Source: PALSA-607 sp963737705 (GTDB lineage: Bacteria > Actinomycetota > Actinomycetes > Acidothermales > Acidothermaceae). Taken from it: a stretch of DNA of 64,000 nucleotides. This document shows, in pieces, positions 41,885-49,816 of the stretch. The translations under genes were made by a program, and so were the position numbers. The stretch covers positions 1 to 64,000 of the forward strand of contig CAVTTP010000005.1 in the NCBI GenBank assembly GCA_963737705.1, in the 5' to 3' direction. The notes below the pieces were generated by a model. It was not told the DNA's origin and searched no databases. It was given only the letters and a program-made list of their open reading frames with translations. Each line of letters opens with the position of its first letter. Positions within the stretch are counted from its first letter, which is position 1.

Positions 41885-42865
41885 TCACCTGAGCGCCTCC
41901 TCGCCGACAACGGCCGCAGCCGCCTCGACACCCAGTGCCAACGCCCCGATCAGCGGAGCGTCGAACGGAAACTGGGCGAGCACCAGGTCAGGAGGGAACG
42001 GAACTGCCGCATCGAGGGCGTCACGCAACCGGGGCGCGATGATCGCCCACGAACGCGCGAGGCCGCCGCCGACTGCGATGCGCGCCGGATCCACCGCGAT
42101 CGCCAGGTTGACGACATGCTGGGCCAACTCGCGAGTGAACGCGTCAACGATGCTCGCGGCCGCAGGCTCGGTGCTCGCTCGGTCGAAGATCTCTGCGACA
42201 GAGGTCTGCGCACCGAACTCGGTGTCAGCGATCGCGACGAGAGCTTTGCCGCTGACGACGTCCTCAAGCGTGATGCGCTCCGCGGGTGACTTCCCGACAT
42301 CGGCCGGCTCACGCACGTTGTAGCCGATCTCTCCCGCTGCACCGTGTGCGCCGCTGATGACGGCTCCGCCGGCGACAATCGCGGTGGCGAGACCGGTGCC
42401 GAGGTTGAGGTAGATCGCCGGATCGCAACCGGCAAGCGCACCCCAGCGAAGCTCTGCGAGTGCGGCCGCTTTGACGTCCGTAGCCATTCGAAGGCGGACG
42501 CCGGGGAAGGCTGCGCGTAGTTCGCGCCCGAAAGCAAAGGTCTCCCAGCCCGGGATCGCCGGCGCCAACTCGACGCGGTCGTCGAAGGGGATGCCGAACG
42601 TCGCGGCCGCTACCGCGACGAGTTCGCGCTCGGGAGCAGCGGAGGCCAGCAAGTCGCGCGCGGCCGCGATGGCGCGATCAAAGGCGCTCGCGGCGCCCGC
42701 CGCCGCTTGGGTGGCGAGCACGGTTTCGCCGACTCGGTTACCCGACAGGTCGCAGACGGCGATGGCGATCTTGGTGCCACCAAAGTCGAGACCGAGCACC
42801 ACGGGCGTCTGTGTCACGAGCCCATCGCGCGACCGTGTCACGAGCCCATCGGGCGACTGCGTCAC
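41885..42865 (-). CDS. ROK-family sugar kinase
   Basis: The 326-residue kinase has the phosphate-binding LGLDFGGTKIAIAV (24-37), the catalytic Asp in ATDVKAAALAE and GAHGAAGEIGYNV for sugar binding. It phosphorylates a hexose or amino-sugar at the cost of ATP. The CxCxxxxC zinc cluster typical of ROK glucokinases is missing. The start is GTG 42865 with GGGAGG seven bases before it; residues 1-20 come from a 24-bp tandem repeat that gives three in-frame GTG codons. It is divergent from a ROK regulator and lies upstream of the Dpp-type genes. Confidence 0.85.
   Translation of the reverse strand: MTQSPDGLVTRSRDGLVTQTPVVLGLDFGGTKIAIAVCDLSGNRVGETVLATQAAAGAASAFDRAIAAARDLLASAAPERELVAVAAATFGIPFDDRVELAPAIPGWETFAFGRELRAAFPGVRLRMATDVKAAALAELRWGALAGCDPAIYLNLGTGLATAIVAGGAVISGAHGAAGEIGYNVREPADVGKSPAERITLEDVVSGKALVAIADTEFGAQTSVAEIFDRASTEPAAASIVDAFTRELAQHVVNLAIAVDPARIAVGGGLARSWAIIAPRLRDALDAAVPFPPDLVLAQFPFDAPLIGALALGVEAAAAVVGEEALR
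42811..42865. repeat. 24-bp tandem repeat encoding the ROK kinase N-terminus
   Basis: GTGTCACGAGCCCATCG stands at 42811-42827 and 42835-42851, and a third partial copy starts at 42859. The repeat encodes the peptide series TQSPDGLV, TRSRDGLV, TQTPVV ahead of the kinase fold, so copy number alters only the leader of the protein. Confidence 0.8.
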
Positions 42866-42917
42866 GTGCAGGCCTCCCGAGATCGGCGAGCCCTTGCGGG
42901 CCTCAGGCGGTAAGATT

Positions 42918-42935
42918 GTTAGGAAAGTAACCTAC
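42918..42935. promoter_or_regulatory. Imperfect palindrome GTTAGG-N6-ACCTAC (candidate ROK operator)
   Basis: GTTAGGAAAGTAACCTAC in the 140-bp divergent region resembles operators of actinobacterial ROK repressors, which often read GTTAGGAAA-N-TTTCCTAAC. A second inverted pair, TGTTAC (42940-42945) and GTAACA (42962-42967), lies beside it. The region is AT-rich compared with its flanks, as expected for promoters. Confidence 0.5.
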
Positions 42936-43005
42936 CGATTGTTACGAAGCAAGACTCGCTTGTAACAGCTTGAGTACGATCGCCGCACACAAGAAGGGGC
43001 CGGAC

Positions 43006-44268
43006 GTGACGCTCGTCGGTAGTGACGCACTGGGCAACCCGGCCGTGCCGGCTGCGTCGCAGACCTCAGCCGCGCCTAACACTGGGATGTCTGCCGCTCG
43101 CCCTCAACTCATCCGGGCGATGAACGAAAAGGTCCTCATCGACCACATCCGCCGCAACGGTCCCCTCTCAAGAGCCGACCTCGCACGCAGCTCGGGCCTC
43201 TCGAAGCCGACCGTCTCGCTGGCTTTGGCCAACATCGAGCGGGCCGGTTTGGTCCGCGCGGCTGGCACTCGCACGGGCGTACCTGGCCCGGCCGCGATCC
43301 TCTACGAGGTCCGGCCAGAGGCTGGCTTCGTCCTGGGTCTCGACGTTGGCCGCGAATACCTGCGCGGCGCAATCGCCGACCTGACCGGGACCATTCGCAG
43401 CAAGTCCTCGCCTCGATCCACCGCAACGGAAGGCCACGGGCGAGTAGTCGAGCTCGTCGCGCTCGGCAAAGCGCTCGTCGCAGAGGCTGGCCTCACGGCG
43501 TCCGACATCACCCAAACCGTCATCGGGAGTCCTGGCGTCTACGACCCAAAGCGCGACGCGCTGGCGCTGGCCGGCGACTTGCCCGGCTGGGACTCCCCCG
43601 CCGTGCTGGTCGACCTCCGCGAAGCGTTCGGATCGACTGTCATGGTCGAGAACGACATTGATGTGGCCGCGCTCGCCGAGCGGGCTCACGGGCACGGGCG
43701 TGACGTCGACAGCTTCGCCTTTATCTCGATTGGCACGGGTCTGGGCATGGGCCTGGTGCTCGGCGGCAAGCTGCATCGTGGCGCGCACGGTGCCGCGGGC
43801 GAGATCGGCTACATGCCGTTCTCCGAGGGCCACGGCGCGGACGTCGAGGACGCTCGCCAGCGCGGCAGTTTCGAGGCGGCGTCGACCGCCGCGGCGGTGG
43901 TGCGTGCAGCTACCCGTGCCGGCGTGCCTGATGCGAGCTCGGCACAGCAGGTGTTCAGCGCTGCGTCGAAGGGTGACGCCGCGGCCGCGACAGTCGTCGC
44001 CGAGGAAGCATTACTGGTCGCCAAGGCGGTGTGCGCTGTGATCACAGTGGTCGACCCGGACCTCGTCGTGCTCGGTGGCGGTATCGGCCAAGCACCTGGG
44101 TTTATGGCCGCCGTGCAGGCCAACCTCGCCACCATGGCGCCCGTACTCCCGACCGTGAAAACCAGTGCGTTGGGCGCCGACGCGGTGGTCGACGGCTGCG
44201 TCGCGGCCGGACTCGACCGCGCGTGGGAACTGGTGATCGCGCGCATCCCCGCGCCCGCAGCCGAATGA
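43006..44268 (+). CDS. ROK-family transcriptional regulator
   Basis: The 420-residue protein has an N-terminal winged helix-turn-helix (about 42-88; RRNGPLSRADLARSSGLSKP) and a ROK domain. The phosphate-binding loop is changed to LGLDVGREYLRG, so it should not be a kinase, whereas the sugar site GAHGAAGEIGYM is kept. I chose GTG 43006 with AAGGGG before it; a TTG at 42970 is possible. It probably represses the divergent ROK kinase and the transporter genes until a sugar binds. Confidence 0.85.
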   Translation: MTLVGSDALGNPAVPAASQTSAAPNTGMSAARPQLIRAMNEKVLIDHIRRNGPLSRADLARSSGLSKPTVSLALANIERAGLVRAAGTRTGVPGPAAILYEVRPEAGFVLGLDVGREYLRGAIADLTGTIRSKSSPRSTATEGHGRVVELVALGKALVAEAGLTASDITQTVIGSPGVYDPKRDALALAGDLPGWDSPAVLVDLREAFGSTVMVENDIDVAALAERAHGHGRDVDSFAFISIGTGLGMGLVLGGKLHRGAHGAAGEIGYMPFSEGHGADVEDARQRGSFEAASTAAAVVRAATRAGVPDASSAQQVFSAASKGDAAAATVVAEEALLVAKAVCAVITVVDPDLVVLGGGIGQAPGFMAAVQANLATMAPVLPTVKTSALGADAVVDGCVAAGLDRAWELVIARIPAPAAE

Positions 44269-44289
44269 GATCCACGTCACTTGTGGGAG

Positions 44290-44304
44290 CGCTTTTCGAA
44301 AGCG
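44290..44304. terminator. Short stem-loop after the ROK regulator
   Basis: CGCTTT-TCG-AAAGCG lies 22 bp past the regulator stop codon. The stem is only six pairs, so it is a weak terminator candidate. The rest of the 200-bp gap before the next start holds no gene that I can support. Confidence 0.4.
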
Positions 44305-44470
44305 AATTACCAACCATTTGAGGCTCCGCTAATGATGAACAACTGGGGCCGATTATTTGCGGGGAATGTCACACAGTATTTTCCCGTTAGTAACGCGTGC
44401 ACGGCCCTTGGCTGCCGATGTTGATGGCAGAGTGAAAGCTCGGGCTGAGCAACGAAGGAAGGGCCCAAAG

Positions 44471-44716
44471 ATGGAAGAGACGACGAACGAGATGATGACC
44501 GAGATGACGTACGAGGCGAACGACGACCTGATGATGTCGCAGGACGAGGGCACCCAGGCGGAGATCGCGACGATTCGTGAGGCCTACGCCGAGAAGATCA
44601 ACGCGGCTATTGGTGCCGATGACGACAAACTCGCTATTGAGCTATCGCGGCAATTCCGCGACGAGGCTTTCGAAGCGATATTCGGGGAGAATGCGCGTAA
44701 GCGCGACGTCGCGTAG
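44471..44716 (+). CDS. Small acidic, Met-rich protein of unknown function
   Basis: The 81-residue protein is not recognised. Its first 23 residues are unusually rich in Met, Glu and Thr (MEETTNEMMTEMTYEANDDL), and the rest looks like two or three amphipathic helices (EIATIREAYAEKINAAI, KLAIELSRQFRDEAFEAIFG). It has no signal peptide or membrane segment. I chose ATG 44471 with AAGGAAGGG before it; the frame extends further upstream but without protein character. It lies between the ROK regulator and the end of the rhamnose operon. Confidence 0.6.
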   Translation: MEETTNEMMTEMTYEANDDLMMSQDEGTQAEIATIREAYAEKINAAIGADDDKLAIELSRQFRDEAFEAIFGENARKRDVA

Positions 44717-44803
44717 TCACTGAATTTCATTTGCCACGATCGCATTGGGCGCTTCGACAACGACGTCGAACGCGTCCCTGCGAGGCGGGCCGCTTTGTCG
44801 TGC

Positions 44804-46264
44804 CTACAACCTGGCCGCTGCCGCGTCCCATGCAGCCTGCCCACCCTGCGGCTCGTAACGGCGCAGCTCACTCGTGTCGCACACCAGCTGCCGAAGGTCT
44901 CGCAGCGATCCGGACACCGCACCCAGCGCGCGAGCCTGCACCAGGACGTTACCGATGGCGGCGGCCTCCACCGGGCCCGCTACAACGGGCACCGCGCACG
45001 CATCGGCCGTGAGTTGGCACAGCAGCGCATTGCGCGAACCGCCGCCAACGATGTGCAGTACCTCGACGGACCGTCCGCTCAGCTGCTGCGCCTCGCGAAT
45101 AGCTGACCGGTAAGCCAGTGCGAGGCTGTCGAGGATGCATCGCACCGTCTCCGCCTGACTTTGTGGTGGCGTCTGTCCACGCCGCTCACAGGCACTCGCG
45201 ATACGCGCCGGCATGTCACCGGGCGGCAGGAACACCGGGTCGTCGGGATCGATAACCGCAGTGAACGGGGGGACCCTGCCTGCCTCCACCAGCAACGATT
45301 CGAGGTCGGCCGACAGGCCCAGGGAATTCCACGTGCGCACGCATTCCTGCAGAAGCCACAGGCCCATAACGTTGCGCAGGAATCGGGTGGTGCCGTCGAC
45401 CCCTGCCTCGTTGGTGAAGTTCGCCGAGCGTGCGGGGTCGGAAAGTACCGGGTGGTCAAGTTCGAGGCCTACCAGCGACCAGGTGCCGCACGAGATGTAG
45501 CCGAAGTCCGGAGCCACTGCGGGCACGCCGACTACGGCCGACGCGGTGTCGTGCGAGCCCACTGTGGTGACGGCGACCGGCCCGATCAGCCCTGTCTCCG
45601 CCAATACATCGCTGCGAAGATGACCGGCCGGCGCGCCGGGATGGCGTAGCGGTGGGAACAGCTGTGCGTCGATGCCAAGGGAGTTCATAAGGTCCGTCGC
45701 CCACTGCCCGGTGTTGACGTCGAGCAGCTGCGTGGTCGAGGCATTCGTGCTCTCCGCGCCGATCTCACCGGTGAGCCAATAGCTCACCAGATCAGGAACC
45801 ATCAGCACAGTCTTTGCGGCCGCCAACGCCGGCGTGCCCAACGCCGCAACCAGTTGGTACAGCGTGTTGATCGGTAAGAACTGGATGCCGGTGGTCTGGT
45901 ACAGCTGGGTCGCGGGCACCTTCTGGAGAACCCGCTCCATGACACCAACGGTTCGCTCGTCGCGGTAGTGCACGGGGTTCGCGAGCAATGCGCCGGAGGC
46001 GTCGAGCAGCCCGTAGTCGACCGCCCACGAGTCGATGCCGATGCTGTCGAGCTGGCCAACCTCCCTGCCCGCAGCGCGCAGGCCTTCGATCACACCGCGG
46101 TACAACGCGAGGATGTCCCATTGCAGGACACCCGCGACGCGCACCGGGACGTTCGCGAACCGATTGACCTCACGCAACTCGAGGCGGTCGTCGCCGACGT
46201 GTCCGACCAAGACCCGCCCGCTCGACGCTCCGAGGTCGACCGCCGCAACGCTGACCTGCGTCAA
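44804..46264 (-). CDS. rhaB: Rhamnulokinase
   Basis: The 486-residue FGGY-type kinase phosphorylates L-rhamnulose to rhamnulose 1-phosphate. The N-terminal phosphate loop reads AAVDLGASSGRVLVG; family blocks SIGIDSWAVDYGLLD, GSHDTASAVVGVPA and EVLHIVGGGSRNALLCQL are intact. It is the last gene of the rhamnose operon. The start appears to be TTG 46264, sharing bases with the stop of the isomerase gene upstream (TTGA), with GAGG nearby. Confidence 0.92.
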   Translation of the reverse strand: MTQVSVAAVDLGASSGRVLVGHVGDDRLELREVNRFANVPVRVAGVLQWDILALYRGVIEGLRAAGREVGQLDSIGIDSWAVDYGLLDASGALLANPVHYRDERTVGVMERVLQKVPATQLYQTTGIQFLPINTLYQLVAALGTPALAAAKTVLMVPDLVSYWLTGEIGAESTNASTTQLLDVNTGQWATDLMNSLGIDAQLFPPLRHPGAPAGHLRSDVLAETGLIGPVAVTTVGSHDTASAVVGVPAVAPDFGYISCGTWSLVGLELDHPVLSDPARSANFTNEAGVDGTTRFLRNVMGLWLLQECVRTWNSLGLSADLESLLVEAGRVPPFTAVIDPDDPVFLPPGDMPARIASACERRGQTPPQSQAETVRCILDSLALAYRSAIREAQQLSGRSVEVLHIVGGGSRNALLCQLTADACAVPVVAGPVEAAAIGNVLVQARALGAVSGSLRDLRQLVCDTSELRRYEPQGGQAAWDAAAARL

Positions 46265-47715
46265 GGGCGGACCTCGACGAGCTCCAGTTCGAGCAACTCA
46301 GCAGTCGCGCGCAGTTCCGCAATGCGATGCCCGGTGCCCAATGCCCAGTGGTGGCCGACACCGGAACCGCTCCACGCGTCGGTCCAGACTCCGGGGTCAC
46401 AGCCGAAATCGACGCGTGACGTCGTGTTGCCGACGCGCAACAGCGGACCACCCACAACTTCGCCTTCGGCTGCGATGCCGACGTAGCTGCCGTCTCGCCG
46501 CTGGCCGATGCCGAACGCGGTGACGGGTCCGTGCTTCACGTCGAACTCGACCGACACCCCCCAGCCACGTTTGCCGTGATAGACGCCAAGCCCGCGAAGC
46601 AGTGGACGCTGGTCGCTGATGGCCAGGTGGGCCGGGCCGTCGTGACCCATTTCGACGACGCCGTCGCGGAAGTTCAGAGCTTGGAACTCGGTAAACGATC
46701 CACCGGCGCCCAAGCGATCCATCACCAGCATGGCCAGCGATGTGCGCAGCTCGTACTCACCGACGACGGGAATGCCGCGTGCAGTCAAGAGTGACGCGCC
46801 AAGGATCATCCCGGCACCGAGTCGCTCGTGCTTCTCGCCCTCGAGGCCGCGGTGGTAGTAGGCGATCGAGTCGAGTGAGAAATCCTCGACCAATCGATCG
46901 AGCCCGACCGATACGCGTGCGGCCCATTCGAAGTCGACCGGGTCGACGCTGCCGTCGAGTTCGAAGATCTCGCGGGCGAGCTCGATGCGAGCTGCGGCTT
47001 CCTCGTCGGTAACGGCGTCGACGCGCACCCGAAGATCGTCGAACTCGACAACCTCCATGTGACCGCCCAGGTGCGACGTGACCATCGTGAGGTCAGTCGA
47101 GACGTCGAGCATTCCAGGGTAGAGATGTCCCATCGAGCCGTGCCGGGCGTGGCGCAGTGTTCCCCGCACCCCAGCCGCTTTGATCCAGCCGCTGATACGT
47201 TCCCAGGCGCGCGGATCCTCGACGTAGCCGGAGACAGATCGAAATGGCACGCCGCATCGCTCGAATGCGTTCGCCATTTCCGGCAGCGGACACGCGCCGC
47301 AGTACGCGAGCCATTGGCCGGTGTCGAACGTCGCGTGGTCCATCGATTCCGTCGGTTGCAGGTTGATGAGCAGCACCGGTGCACCGCTGCGCTGCGCAAT
47401 CGGGACGAGCATTGTTGCGGTCATGTACGTCGTGAGAAAGCCGACGATGAGGTCACAGCCAGCGACGCGCAACTGCTCTGCCGCGCGCGATCCCTCTTCG
47501 GCATCGGAGATGAAGCCGACATCGATGACGTCGCAATTCAACTCCGTCATGCGCTGTGACACTCGTGCCGACGATTGCTGCAATTGCGGAAGCAAGTCGG
47601 GAAACTGCGGCCAGTAGGCGCCGAGGCCGCCGGCGACGAGGCCGACCCGTGGTCTACGCGCGGTGACCCGCTGCAGACCAGAGGTGTGATCGACGTCGCG
47701 CTCCGTGGTCGTCAC
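46261..47715 (-). CDS. L-fucose/L-arabinose isomerase family protein
   Basis: The 484-residue protein has the fold of FucI/AraA-type ketol isomerases. Likely metal and substrate ligands are the Glu of GIPVVGEYELRTSLAML, the Glu and His of RDGVVEMGHDGPAHLAI, and His of GSGVGHHWALGTGHR. The substrate is unknown; it is additional to the rhamnose isomerase encoded two genes upstream. It overlaps rhaB by 4 bp, so it is made together with the kinase. GTG 47715 has GAGGAGA before it. L-fucose, L-arabinose or a related deoxysugar are candidates. Confidence 0.8.
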   Translation of the reverse strand: MTTTERDVDHTSGLQRVTARRPRVGLVAGGLGAYWPQFPDLLPQLQQSSARVSQRMTELNCDVIDVGFISDAEEGSRAAEQLRVAGCDLIVGFLTTYMTATMLVPIAQRSGAPVLLINLQPTESMDHATFDTGQWLAYCGACPLPEMANAFERCGVPFRSVSGYVEDPRAWERISGWIKAAGVRGTLRHARHGSMGHLYPGMLDVSTDLTMVTSHLGGHMEVVEFDDLRVRVDAVTDEEAAARIELAREIFELDGSVDPVDFEWAARVSVGLDRLVEDFSLDSIAYYHRGLEGEKHERLGAGMILGASLLTARGIPVVGEYELRTSLAMLVMDRLGAGGSFTEFQALNFRDGVVEMGHDGPAHLAISDQRPLLRGLGVYHGKRGWGVSVEFDVKHGPVTAFGIGQRRDGSYVGIAAEGEVVGGPLLRVGNTTSRVDFGCDPGVWTDAWSGSGVGHHWALGTGHRIAELRATAELLELELVEVRP

Positions 47716-47761
47716 GGGTCTCTCCTCACTCGTCAGGTATCCATCAGTACTGGACGACGGA

Positions 47762-49816
47762 TCAGCGAAGGAACGCGGCCGCTACCCCGGCGTCGACCGG
47801 AATGTGCAAGCCCGTCGTCTGGGAAAGGTCGCCGCCGGTGAGGGCAAAGACGGCCGCTGCCACATGCTCAGGAAGCACCTCGTGCTTGAGGATCGTGCGC
47901 TGGGCGTAGAACGCGCCAAGTTCTTCCTCCGGGACCCCGTACACAGCAGCCCGTTGCGCACCCCAACCGCCCGCGAAGATGCCCGACCCACGCACGACAC
48001 CATCGGGATTGACGCCGTTGACTCGGATCCCGGACTCGCCGAGCTCCGCCGCGAGCAACCGCACTTGATGAGCCTGGTCGGCCTTGGCCGCGCCGTACGC
48101 GACGTTGTTCGGCCCTGCGAACACCGAGTTCTTGCTGGAGATGTAGACGATGTCGCCCCCGCCACCTTGCGCCTGCATCAGCTGGGCGGCCGCGCGTGAG
48201 ACCAGGAACGAGCCGCGGGCCATCACGTCGTGTTGCAGGTCCCAGTCGTCGAGCGTGGTCTGCGCGAGTGGTTTGGAGATGGAAAGGCCGGCGTTGTTGA
48301 CCACGAGGTCGACGCCACCGAACGCGAGCGCGGCCTCGTCGAACGCAGCCGCGACCTCCTCCTCACTCGTGACATCCATCCGAACCGAGATCGCCTTGTC
48401 GCGACCACCGAGTTCCTTGGCGACGATCTCCGCGGACGACGCGTCGCGGTCGGCCACGACGACGCATGCTCCTTCGGCTGACAGCCTATGCGCGATGGCG
48501 CGGCCGATTCCGGAGCCTGCTCCGGTGACGAGCGCCACCCTGCTCGCAAGCGGGCGCGGTGCAGGCATGCGTTGCAGCTTGGCTTCCTCGAGCTGCCAGT
48601 ACTCGATGCGAAACTTCTCCGCCTCCGAGATTGGCGCGTATGTCGAGATTGCCTCGGCGCCGCGCATGACCCGGATCGCGTTGCGGTAGAACTCACCCGC
48701 GACACGTGCCGTCTGCGCGTCCTTGCCGAAGCTGAACATGCCAACGCCTGGCACCAGCACGATCGCCGGGTCAGCTCCGCGCATCGCGGGCGAATCGGCG
48801 TCCGCATGCCGCTCGTAGTACGCCTGGTAGTCAGCCCGGTAGGCGACGTGCAATTCGCGCAGGCGGGCAACCAGTTCTTCGACGCCTGAATCGCTTGGAA
48901 GATCGACGAGCATCGGGCGGACCTTGGTGCGCAAGAAGTGGTCTGGGCACGACGTCCCGAGTTCCGCCAGGTGCGCGCACTTGCTCCCCGCGATGAAATC
49001 GAGGACCTCGTCGGCGTCGTCGAAGTGGCCGACCTGCCGGTAGTCGGTGGAGGCGAGGCCGCGCACGACCGGTGCGATCGCGGCAGCACGCCGACGCCGC
49101 TCCGCTTGCGGCAGTGCGCCAAATCCCGCCCTAGGCGCGCCGAATGGTTCAGGTGATCCGTTCGCGTCGATGAATGCCTGGGCACTGTGAATGATCTCGA
49201 GCGACCGAGCTTCGCATTCGTCGCTCGTTGCACCCCACGCGGTAATTCCGTGACCGCCGAGGATGACGCCGATCGCATCGGGATTGGCTCGGTATGCCTC
49301 GGCGATTTCCAGCCCAAGCTGGAAGCCGGGTCGCCGCCACGGGACCCAACCGACCCGGCCGCCGAAGCACTGGTTGGTCAACGCCTCGCCGTCAGCCGCG
49401 GTGGCGAATGCGATGCCGGCGTCTGGATGCAGGTGATCGACGTGCTCCGCACCAACCAGGCCATGCATGGCGGTGTCGATCGAAGGGGCCGCGCCCCCGC
49501 GACCGTGCAGGCAGTAATCGAAATCGGCAACCATCGCGTCTTCGTGCTCGACTCCGCGATAGACGCTGACCATCGACCGAAGCCTGTCCAGCCGCAGCAC
49601 CGCGAGACCCTTCTCGGTCAGCGTGCCAAGGTCGCCGCCAGAACCCTTGACCCACAACAGCTCGACTGGGCTGCCGGTGACCGGATCGATCTCGCTGCCC
49701 TTGGCGGACGTGTTGCCGCCGGCGTAGTTGGTAACGGTCGGATCAGAGCCAAGCCGATTACTGCGAGCGATGAGAGCAGCGATTTGGGCCGCACCGTTCG
49801 TCGGACCGCCTGCCAT
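47762..49816 (-). CDS. rhaD: Bifunctional rhamnulose-1-phosphate aldolase / short-chain dehydrogenase
   Basis: The 684-residue fusion has an N-terminal class II aldolase domain (about 1-400) with zinc ligands in GAEHVDHLHPDAG and the later GGHGITAW. A C-terminal SDR domain (about 430-684) has the NAD loop VTGAGSGIGRA and the catalytic Ser-Tyr-Lys set in ISSKNSVFAGPNNVAYGAAK. The aldolase splits rhamnulose 1-phosphate into dihydroxyacetone phosphate and L-lactaldehyde; the dehydrogenase half probably handles the lactaldehyde. It shares one base with the rhamnose isomerase gene. Confidence 0.93.
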   Translation of the reverse strand: MAGGPTNGAAQIAALIARSNRLGSDPTVTNYAGGNTSAKGSEIDPVTGSPVELLWVKGSGGDLGTLTEKGLAVLRLDRLRSMVSVYRGVEHEDAMVADFDYCLHGRGGAAPSIDTAMHGLVGAEHVDHLHPDAGIAFATAADGEALTNQCFGGRVGWVPWRRPGFQLGLEIAEAYRANPDAIGVILGGHGITAWGATSDECEARSLEIIHSAQAFIDANGSPEPFGAPRAGFGALPQAERRRRAAAIAPVVRGLASTDYRQVGHFDDADEVLDFIAGSKCAHLAELGTSCPDHFLRTKVRPMLVDLPSDSGVEELVARLRELHVAYRADYQAYYERHADADSPAMRGADPAIVLVPGVGMFSFGKDAQTARVAGEFYRNAIRVMRGAEAISTYAPISEAEKFRIEYWQLEEAKLQRMPAPRPLASRVALVTGAGSGIGRAIAHRLSAEGACVVVADRDASSAEIVAKELGGRDKAISVRMDVTSEEEVAAAFDEAALAFGGVDLVVNNAGLSISKPLAQTTLDDWDLQHDVMARGSFLVSRAAAQLMQAQGGGGDIVYISSKNSVFAGPNNVAYGAAKADQAHQVRLLAAELGESGIRVNGVNPDGVVRGSGIFAGGWGAQRAAVYGVPEEELGAFYAQRTILKHEVLPEHVAAAVFALTGGDLSQTTGLHIPVDAGVAAAFLR

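Noticed and set aside
35881..44268. Peptide-uptake operon as the plain reading of the Dpp-like genes
   Set aside because: Not excluded, but the binding-protein family is broad and the adjoining ROK kinase and regulator favour a sugar ligand, so I left the substrate open.
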